Source: Cyanomargarita calcarea GSE-NOS-MK-12-04C (lineage in GTDB: Bacteria > Cyanobacteriota > Cyanobacteriia > Cyanobacteriales > Nostocaceae). From it: DNA of 64,000 nt. Of this stretch, positions 17,045-24,142 are shown piece by piece. The first letter of the stretch is position 1; each line of letters begins with the position of its first letter. Made by a program: the position numbers and the translations under genes. The notes below the pieces were generated by a model. The model was not told where the DNA came from, ran no database searches, and saw only the letters and a list, made by a program, of their open reading frames with translations. The DNA is taken from NCBI GenBank assembly GCA_019359595.1, contig JAHHGZ010000010.1, positions 62,001-126,000 on the forward strand. Reading direction: 5' to 3'.

Positions 17045-19567
17045 ATGGCAAAAAAATGTCCTGTATTTTTCCGGATTCTACAAATTATTTGCATCACGGC
17101 ACTGTTCTGCGTGTTATTATTCCCTGTCAGAGCAAATGTGCCCGGTACCAAACCTGATTTGGTACAACAGGGTAGAGTGCTTTATCAGTCAGGAAAATTT
17201 CCTGAAGCGGTAAAATTATTACAGCAGGCTGTGGATAGTTTTCGGACGAATGGGGATAGTCTTAGAGAAGCCATGACGTGGAGTAATATTTCTTTGACTT
17301 ATCAACAACTTGGTTTATGGACAGAAGCAGAAAGCGCTATAGCTAAAAGTCTAAATTTATTACAAAATCTTGACAAATCTCCAGAGCATTCTGCAATTAC
17401 AGCCCAAGTTTTAGATGTGAAAGGGCAGTTACAATTGGCACTATCGAAAACGGAAGCGGCACTAACTACTTGGCAAGAAGCAGCGGAGATTTATCGAACT
17501 ATTGGTGACACCCCAGGATTGAATCGCAACCAGGTTAATTCCGCTCAAGCTCTGCAAAGTTTGGGTCTATATCGGCAAGCGAGTAAGATGTTGATGAATG
17601 TTGAGCAAAATCTCAAAAACCAACCAAATGCATCATTGAAAGCTGCAGGAATGCGTAGTCTGGGTGAAGTTTTGCAAGTTGTCGGTGATTTAAGTGAATC
17701 CCGTCGGGTGTTACAGCAAAGTTTATTACTCGCTCCCAATAGTGAAACTTTATTTAGTTTGGGTAATACAACCCGTGCCCAACGAGATACGACAGCCGCT
17801 TTCAATTATTACCAACAAGCTATATCCACATCTACGAATCCGACACAACGCATTCAGGCACAGTTAAATCAATTGAGTCTATTTGTGGAGACAAAGGAAT
17901 ATCAAAAAGCTTTAAATTTAGCTTCTAAAATCAACTCTGAGATAGACAAATTGCCTGCTAACCGCACGACCATCTATCAGAAAATTAATTTTGCCCATAG
18001 TTTGATGATTCTGAGTAACTTAGGACACAGGACACAGGACTTAGCAATCTTACTAGCTAGCTCCGTCAAACAAGCGCATATCCAACAAGATAACCGAGCC
18101 GAATCTTATGCTCTTGGAACTTTGGGGGAGTTGTACGAACAAGCCGGACAGTTTTCTGATGCTCAAAAAGTCACGGAAAAAGCATTGTTGATAGCGAGTA
18201 ATATCAATGCATCTGACATTACTTATCAATGGCAATGGCAGATGGGACGTTTGCTCAAAAAGCAACTTGACAACAAACAAGCGATCGCCTACTATACTGA
18301 AGCTTTTAACACTCTGCAATCTTTACGTAGAGATTTAGTTGCCATTAATCCTGATATCCAGTTTTCTTTTCGAGAAAGTGTGGAACCTGTCTATAGGGAA
18401 TTAGTTGGATTGTTGTTGCAAAGTCCCGCAAATCCCAAAAATCTTAAATCTGCTCGTTTTGTCATAGAATCTCTACAATTGGCAGAATTAAACAATTATT
18501 TTCGGACAGCTTGTTTAGAAGCAAAACAGGAGATTGACCCAGTTGTTGACAAAAAAGACCAACAAGCAGCAATTATTTATCCAATTATTTTACAGGATAG
18601 CGTAGATGTAATTCTCAAGTTGCCCAACCAGCAATTACGCCATTATAAAACTTTAATTAGCAATGATAAAGTAGAAGACATCGTTGGAACCCTGGATAAA
18701 TACTTGGGAGATGTCACTCGAACAGCGAGTGTCAAGCAGCGGTCACAACAGATATATGACTGGTTAATTAGACCTTTGGAAACAGAGTTAGGGAAAAATG
18801 GCGTCCAAACCTTAGTATTTGTCCTGGATGGTTCCTTACGCAATATTCCCATGTCCGTTCTCTACGACAAACAACAACAGAAATATCTCTTTGAAAAATA
18901 TGCGATCGCTTTAACTCCAGGATTGCAACTTGTGGACCCCAAACCCTTGCAAAAAGTCCAATTAAATGTCTTAACTGCTGGAGTCAGCGAAGAACGCTTC
19001 ATTGAAAACCGGGAATTTTCCCCCCTGAAAAACGTCAGCCAAGAATTGCAACGCATCCAATTAGAAATCCCCACAAATCAAAAACTTTTTAATCAAGACT
19101 TCACCGGAAATAACCTGCAAAAACGATTGCAAAATACTCCTTTTTCAGTCGTTCACCTGGCAACTCATGGGGAGTTCAGTTCCGACTCAGAAAAAACATT
19201 TGTTGTAGTTTGGGATAAACTGCTGAAAGTGAAAGAATTTGATAATTTACTCAGAGCTAACGACCAAAATAGTCAGAACAAAATTGAATTACTCGTCCTC
19301 AGTGCTTGCAAAACTGCTGAAGGTGATAAACGGGCTGCATTGGGGCTTGCAGGGGTTGCTGTTCGCGCTGGGGCAAGGAGTACACTAGCTACATTGTGGT
19401 CGGTAGATGACCAATCTACTGCCGATCTGATGACTTATTTTTACCGCTACCTGACAGCGGGAGTGAATAAAGCCGAAGCACTCCAACAGGCTCAATTAGC
19501 CGTTTTTGCCAAAGAAAAGCGTCCATACTTTTGGGCACCTTTTGTGCTATTGGGTAATTGGCTTTAG
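17045..19567 (+). CDS. Secreted TPR-CHAT protease-like protein
   Basis: 840 residues from the ATG at 17045, which has an AGGAAA site upstream; a TTG/ATG 30 bases earlier is less likely. A signal peptide (FFRILQIICITALFCVLLFP, cut near VRA) is followed by TPR repeats (about 40-480, e.g. ALYQSGKFPEAVKLLQQAV-like units) and a C-terminal CHAT domain. The caspase-like dyad is intact: His in VVHLATHGEFS and Cys in LLVLSACKTAEG. The end RPYFWAPFVLLGNW is typical. It should act outside the cytoplasm as a peptidase with protein-binding repeats. Third gene of the sigma-like/DUF1822/CHAT run. Confidence 0.88.
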   Translation: MAKKCPVFFRILQIICITALFCVLLFPVRANVPGTKPDLVQQGRVLYQSGKFPEAVKLLQQAVDSFRTNGDSLREAMTWSNISLTYQQLGLWTEAESAIAKSLNLLQNLDKSPEHSAITAQVLDVKGQLQLALSKTEAALTTWQEAAEIYRTIGDTPGLNRNQVNSAQALQSLGLYRQASKMLMNVEQNLKNQPNASLKAAGMRSLGEVLQVVGDLSESRRVLQQSLLLAPNSETLFSLGNTTRAQRDTTAAFNYYQQAISTSTNPTQRIQAQLNQLSLFVETKEYQKALNLASKINSEIDKLPANRTTIYQKINFAHSLMILSNLGHRTQDLAILLASSVKQAHIQQDNRAESYALGTLGELYEQAGQFSDAQKVTEKALLIASNINASDITYQWQWQMGRLLKKQLDNKQAIAYYTEAFNTLQSLRRDLVAINPDIQFSFRESVEPVYRELVGLLLQSPANPKNLKSARFVIESLQLAELNNYFRTACLEAKQEIDPVVDKKDQQAAIIYPIILQDSVDVILKLPNQQLRHYKTLISNDKVEDIVGTLDKYLGDVTRTASVKQRSQQIYDWLIRPLETELGKNGVQTLVFVLDGSLRNIPMSVLYDKQQQKYLFEKYAIALTPGLQLVDPKPLQKVQLNVLTAGVSEERFIENREFSPLKNVSQELQRIQLEIPTNQKLFNQDFTGNNLQKRLQNTPFSVVHLATHGEFSSDSEKTFVVVWDKLLKVKEFDNLLRANDQNSQNKIELLVLSACKTAEGDKRAALGLAGVAVRAGARSTLATLWSVDDQSTADLMTYFYRYLTAGVNKAEALQQAQLAVFAKEKRPYFWAPFVLLGNWL

Positions 19568-19588
19568 TTTATCCGCTTCTTTGTAGGG

Positions 19589-19631
19589 GTTTAATACCCC
19601 GACTTATTCAGGTCGCTCCTTTTGAGTTCGG
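19589..19631. repeat. Decayed IS end, arm 1 of an inverted pair
   Basis: The stretch GTTTAATACCCCGAC then CAGGTCGCT and TTTTGAGTT is repeated in inverted orientation at 22262-22304. At the second site it is followed by a GGAAGCTTCC palindrome and an AAGTGGGGGAAGC-type hairpin, as seen at the 3' end of IS200/IS605 (tnpB-type) elements. No transposase gene remains at either site. Confidence 0.55.
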
Positions 19632-19659
19632 GTCTAAATCCACATATATAAACCTTCTT

Positions 19660-19754
19660 ATACCAATTCTGTATGAAGATGCACATAATTAAGACCCCCC
19701 TGTAGTCCCCCCTTGGCAAGGGGTAATATATGCAGCTTCACAAAGAAACGGTAT
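19660..19754. repeat. MITE-like element, family A, copy 2 (internally deleted)
   Basis: Same ends as the copy at 11271-11384, but the right arm of the central palindrome is missing, so the unit is 95 bp. It ends 8 bases before the stop codon of the cation antiporter gene, so the gene may have been trimmed at its 3' end by the insertion. Confidence 0.85.
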
Positions 19755-19761
19755 TACGAAT

Positions 19762-21048
19762 TCAAGCATCAAGTTGTAGCTCGGGAATTGAAGGGTAAGT
19801 TGATGATAGTAATGGTGCAGACCTTGCTGTAATCATCGGTCCGAGTATGGAAGTAACCACCATCAAAACAATTACACTATTCAAAACATTTTCACCAATC
19901 AACCGCTCACCAGCAGGATTTAAACTTTCATAAGCGACTAAAGTTGCTGCAAGTGTAGCTGCTACCTGTGGCAGTGATAATGACCACATTGTCAACATTT
20001 CTACAGTTTTGTAACGATATAAAAGCTTGGCTAGATATGCTGCAACAAATTTGCTACCAATCAATCCTACAACAATTGCCACTGTCAGCCCAATTGAACT
20101 AAGAGTTTTGATAAATCCAGGAATATTAATTAAAAGTCCCATGTCTATAAAAAAACAAGGGATAAATAGAACATAACCAACAAATTCGACTTTTTCTTTC
20201 ACAGGACTCTTGCCCAAAACATCGTTAACAGCTAATCCTGCTAAAAAAGCCCCAACAATTTCCTCGACTCCAATCAATTGCGCTCCTACTGATGCAATAA
20301 ATAATGCCAGTAAAATAAACAAAAATTGGTTGGATTGTTCATTCCCACTGCGTTTAAAGTATTCTTTCCCTGCCCAGTTAAAGCCAAATAAAATAACGGC
20401 TGCATAAATAGCTAATCCACATACCAACCTAATTAAACTCAGGGTTGAGAAATTTCCTGCGTGAATTCCCACACAAATAGCCAGTACAAGTAAAGCTGCT
20501 GTGTCTGTAAAAATTGTCGCTCCAATTGTGACTGTAACGGCTTCATTTTTAACAACTCCCAAACGGCTGACAATTGGATATGCTAAAAGAGTATGAGAGG
20601 CAAGTAGAGAACCAATTAGGACAGATGCATTCCAACCAAAACTGAATAAACGTCCCACACAAATACCAGCAATCATTGGTACTAAAAATGTGAGACTGCC
20701 AAATGCTATTGACCGATTCTTTGTTTTGCGAAACTGATTGAGGTCAATTTCCAAACCTGCCACAAACATTAGATAAACCTTGCCAATATCTGACAAAAGT
20801 TTGATAGTTTCTGAGTCGGGGTTCAGAAACTTTAGTCCGTTTTGTCCCAGGATTACACCTGCTACCAACAATCCGACTAATCCTGGCAGTCGCAGTCGCT
20901 CAAAAATTGGTGGTACAAGAAAAATTACTGTTAAAAGAATTGTGAATACAATCATAAATATAGTAAAAAAGCCAATGTTACCGCTAATTGGGCTGCTGAG
21001 ATTCTTAATTATTAAACGAGAAAATTGGCAATAGTAATTTGAAGACAA
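19762..21048 (-). CDS. CPA2-type cation:proton antiporter
   Basis: 428 residues with about 12 hydrophobic helices. Family hallmarks of Kef/NapA-like Na+(K+)/H+ exchangers: LRLPGLVGLLVAGVILGQNGL, LMFVAGLEIDLNQFRK, VEEIVGAFLAGLAVN and a FIDMGLLINI segment. An internal ATG (MIVFTILLTVIFLVPP) could be the true start; the 30 residues before it look unconserved. No cytoplasmic nucleotide-binding or USP domain follows the membrane part. A MITE copy lies immediately downstream, so a lost C-terminal domain is possible. Confidence 0.88.
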   Translation of the reverse strand: MSSNYYCQFSRLIIKNLSSPISGNIGFFTIFMIVFTILLTVIFLVPPIFERLRLPGLVGLLVAGVILGQNGLKFLNPDSETIKLLSDIGKVYLMFVAGLEIDLNQFRKTKNRSIAFGSLTFLVPMIAGICVGRLFSFGWNASVLIGSLLASHTLLAYPIVSRLGVVKNEAVTVTIGATIFTDTAALLVLAICVGIHAGNFSTLSLIRLVCGLAIYAAVILFGFNWAGKEYFKRSGNEQSNQFLFILLALFIASVGAQLIGVEEIVGAFLAGLAVNDVLGKSPVKEKVEFVGYVLFIPCFFIDMGLLINIPGFIKTLSSIGLTVAIVVGLIGSKFVAAYLAKLLYRYKTVEMLTMWSLSLPQVAATLAATLVAYESLNPAGERLIGENVLNSVIVLMVVTSILGPMITARSAPLLSSTYPSIPELQLDA

Positions 21049-21216
21049 TTCATATCCTAAACTATCTTACTTTATTAGTAATAATTATGTCGTCATCTCA
21101 ATGACATATATGCACTTACACCCAAAGGTAGTTTAATCTTATATTTTTGGCATTGCTGAATCAAAATATAAATTTACCTCACCGCCGTATTAAAGTGAGT
21201 GCATCTACCAAAAGGA

Positions 21217-21978
21217 TTAATTTTCATATATTTGCACAATTGGCGTATTTGCAAGTTCTTCCAAATCTAGCCCGTTCAATAATTTTGTCCAATATAAAGC
21301 CAAAGTGCTGTCTCTGGGATTGATTTGACGCAATCGAGCTAAATATGCTAAAGCATCATACCAAAGTTGGTTGGCGATATAGACATTATATTCCTGCGAT
21401 TTTGACCTGGACAATTGTCTTTGGAGGTCGGGGGTTAAAGCAATGCGTTCCACCCATGCATCTACATAAATATACTCTGGTTGATTTCGCGGTTCTCCAC
21501 AATATACTTTGAAATACCAGTGATATTTCTTCTTTAACTGAAGTGCGTATTTCAAATTTTGTGGTAATTGCAGTGCGATCGCTCCCGGTTTTCCTGGTAA
21601 TGGGATTAATTTTCGCCATAAATCGTTACCTTGTTCATCCTGCAATACAAACTCTCCATTTTGCAACCCTTGTGGTAAAGAGGGAATGTAAACCCAAAAT
21701 TGAGGGTACTCTGCAACAACGAATCCCAAGTTAGAGCTATCATTATCTTTCTCACCTGGAACCAAGGCTGTAATCGGCATTTTCAGGTCTGGACATCGGT
21801 TGCGACTTGTGCCTCCCCTCCTCCGACCCTTGGGTGCGCCATTATTGGGAAATGGGACTTCTGCAATCAATTGATTTTTGGGTATTATTGTTTGAGATGC
21901 TTGCACTAATATTGGATAATTCACAATTCCGATTAAAAGTGCGCTGAGAATCCTTGATGATAATTTGTTTATGCTCAT
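21217..21978 (-). CDS. DUF928 family exported protein
   Basis: 253 residues from the ATG at 21978, which has a GGAGGATTT ribosome-binding site. A signal peptide (ILSALLIGIVNYPILVQA) is followed by a basic linker (GAPKGRRRGGTSRNRCP) and the DUF928 core: ITALVPG, YPQFWVYIPSLPQG, YHWYFKVYCG and VDAWVERI. DUF928 proteins are cyanobacterial, predicted periplasmic and commonly encoded beside CHAT and CHASE2 proteins. Same strand as the CHAT-CHASE2 gene upstream, from which it is now separated by mobile-element debris and an IS630 copy. Confidence 0.85.
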   Translation of the reverse strand: MSINKLSSRILSALLIGIVNYPILVQASQTIIPKNQLIAEVPFPNNGAPKGRRRGGTSRNRCPDLKMPITALVPGEKDNDSSNLGFVVAEYPQFWVYIPSLPQGLQNGEFVLQDEQGNDLWRKLIPLPGKPGAIALQLPQNLKYALQLKKKYHWYFKVYCGEPRNQPEYIYVDAWVERIALTPDLQRQLSRSKSQEYNVYIANQLWYDALAYLARLRQINPRDSTLALYWTKLLNGLDLEELANTPIVQIYEN

Positions 21979-22236
21979 GACTAAATCCTCCAATATTTAT
22001 TAACTGAATTCCAGACAAAATAGTCTAGATTGGACTAACAGTTTATTAGGGGGTAGTAATTTCAATATATGCGCTTCTCTCTGTGCTTATAAGTACGTCA
22101 ATCTAATTATGAATCCAATTTGCGGAGGCACTACAGCGATTGGTATATCGTTGATTGAGACAGTGACTTGACGAAGCAAGAAGGAATTCGTAAGAGGTTT
22201 CGACAATAGGATTTAAACAAGGCACGTTTGAAGAGG

Positions 22237-22304
22237 AAGCTTCCCCCACTTCTTCTGCCGTCCCAACTCAAAACAAGCGACCTGTAAACGTCGGGGTATT
22301 AAAC
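22237..22304. repeat. Decayed IS200/605-like end, arm 2 of an inverted pair
   Basis: 22262-22304 is the inverted counterpart of 19589-19631. The preceding bases contain GGAAGCTTCC, a palindrome, and complementary GAAG/CTTC runs that fold into the kind of hairpin found at the right end of tnpB-type elements. No open frame for TnpA or TnpB is left. Confidence 0.5.
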
Positions 22305-22527
22305 AGAAACAAGGAAGTGGATAATTAATAGAGTTGTTGCTTCATTACCGAAAAATAAATATTTATTTAACTGTAGGGTAGAACACAGATAAAAAGGATA
22401 TTATCCTATAGCCTATTTTTCGCTGGTGAGATGCCCACTTTAGGGAACTATTAAATATTTTTATATCTGGAAATCCCTTAAACATAAATATGATTCATAA
22501 GTATTTTACCTGAATATATAAGTTTTA

Positions 22528-22636
22528 ATACCAATTCTGTATGAAGATGCACATAATCAAGACCCCCCTGTAGTCCCCCCTTGGCAAGGGGGGACTACAG
22601 GGGGGTAATATATGCAGCTTCACAAAGAAACGGTAT
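22528..22636. repeat. MITE-like element, family A, copy 3 (complete)
   Basis: The most complete of the three copies, 109 bp. The centre is a perfect palindrome with 18-base arms (CCCCCCTGTAGTCCCCCC) around TTGGCAA, nested inside the 30-bp imperfect terminal repeats. It would fold into a single long hairpin. Confidence 0.88.
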
Positions 22637-22728
22637 AAGGATATCAACTGTTAAAATTGCAGAAATATTTTTTGTATGAAGTCAGAATATCTAATGGTGT
22701 CAGAATGAGTAATTATCCAGATTTGATA

Positions 22729-22826
22729 TTAATTAGACTTTTGTAGATCCTTCACAGATTCTTCCAGGATTTTGTCAATGCTCAAAGAAGAATGCGAACG
22801 CCTGAAATATTCGGAATTATCTAGTA
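22729..22826 (-). pseudogene. Displaced 3' end of the CHAT-CHASE2 gene
   Basis: Read on the minus strand from the TA at the IS630 left border, this stretch encodes LDNSEYFRRSHSS, then LSIDKILEESVKDLQKSN and a TAA stop. Removing the IS and one copy of the TA joins it exactly in frame behind codon 780 of the CHAT-CHASE2 gene. It is therefore the original hydrophilic C-terminal tail, now untranslated as part of that protein. Confidence 0.85.
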
Positions 22827-24142
22827 CCACACAGCTTAAGTAAAATACCCATTAAAATGAGATACTAAGCACAAGGAAAAAATAGCACTTAAAGTAAAAG
22901 AAGGAACTCCGACGTGGCAAAATTAGCCCCAAAATTGCTAACCCTAAGTGAGTGTGAGCGCGAGGAATTGGAAAAGCTGCTCAATCGCCGTAGCGCACCA
23001 CAACAAATCGTACTTCGAGCGAAAATTATCCTGCTGGCGGAGGAAGGAAATAATAATCGTGAGATCGGGCGGGAATTGAACATCACCAGGGTAATGGCAC
23101 GCAGATGGCGAGATCGATGGTTGGAGTTAAGCTTACGCTCGTTGCCAGTGATTGAAAGATTGGTTGACTCCGAGCGCCGGGGTAAACCTGCAACGTTTAG
23201 TATGGAGCAGGTTGTAGAATTATTTGCGCTTGCGTGTTCTCAACCAGAAGATTACGGACGACCCATCAGCCATTGGACTTCACGAGAACTTGCGGAAGAA
23301 ATGGTTAAACAGGGCATTGTCGAAAGTATATCTCCACGTCACGTCGGACGATTGTTAGAAGAAGCCCAAATCAAGCCACACCAGAATCGTTACTGGTTGA
23401 CACCCCCCCCTCGATGAAAAATTTGATGCCAAAGTCCAAAACATCAGCAATCTGTATCTAACTGCGATGGAACGTGATGTCGTTGGGGAACGAACGGTGT
23501 GTGTTGATGAAATGACTGGTATTCAAGCAATTGAGCGTAAAGAAAAAGATTTACCATTGCGCCCAGGTAAAGTTCAGCGACAAGAATTTGAGTATATCCG
23601 TCATGGAACACAAGCATTAATCGCCAATTTCAATGTAGTCACTGGTCAAATTATCCATCCCACCTGTGGAGACACGAGAACTGAAGAGGATTTTGCCCAA
23701 AACATCCGTAAAATGGTTGAGAGCGACCTTGATGCTCAAAAATGGAATTTAATTATGGATTGTCTCAATACCCATCAATCCGAATCCTTAGTTCGTCTGG
23801 TTGCGGAAAAAGAAGGGTTAAATATAGACCTTGGTATTAAGGGCGAAAGTGGTATTCTCAAATCGATGCTAACACGGGCAGCATTTTTAACCGACTCAAC
23901 ACATAAAATTGTTTTCCATTACACCCCCAAACATTCTTCTTGGCTGAATCAAATTGAGATTTGGTTTAGTATCCTTATGCGTAAGTTGCTCAAACGTGGA
24001 AGCTTTTACAGTAAAGATCACCTCAAAACCCGCATCGAAGATTTTATCGACTACTTTAATCGCACTATGGCAAAGCCATTTAAGTGGACTTATAAGGGTA
24101 AGCTTTTGGCTGTTTAATGGTAACTTTATTTACGCCGTGCTG
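22827..24142 (+). mobile_element. IS630-family insertion sequence with TA target duplication
   Basis: The element is 1316 bp. Its left end CCACACAGCTTAAGTAAAAT and right end (reverse complement CAGCACGGCGTAAATAAAGT) match at 22 of the outer 30 positions. It is flanked by TA on both sides (22825-22826 and 24143-24144), the target of IS630/Tc1 elements. It carries a frameshifted transposase gene. It interrupts the CHAT-CHASE2 gene near its 3' end. Confidence 0.9.
22914..24117 (+). CDS. IS630 transposase, split by an 8-C homopolymer
   Basis: Frame 1 (22914-23417, GTG start) encodes the helix-turn-helix DNA-binding half: ECEREELEKLLNR, NREIGRELNITRVMARRWRD. Frame 2 continues to 24117 with the DDE catalytic half: Asp in VCVDEMTG, Asp in LIMDCLNTHQSE and Glu in SWLNQIEIWFS. 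The frames join at a run of eight C (23403-23410); with seven C the protein reads WLTPPLDEKFDAKV without interruption. This may be an inactivating insertion, or a +1 ribosomal or transcriptional slippage site that limits transposase supply. Confidence 0.88.

Larger units (their letters stand above)
21979..22728. other. 750-bp gap filled with mobile-element debris
   Basis: No gene. It contains the decayed IS200/605-like end (about 22237-22304) and MITE family A copy 3 (22528-22636). The region separates the DUF928 gene from the displaced 3' end of the CHAT-CHASE2 gene. Confidence 0.65.

Noticed and set aside
22528-24142. MITE family A as a derivative of the nearby IS630 element
   Set aside because: The MITE ends (ATACC...) do not resemble the IS630 ends (CCACACAGC...), so the IS630 transposase is unlikely to mobilise it.
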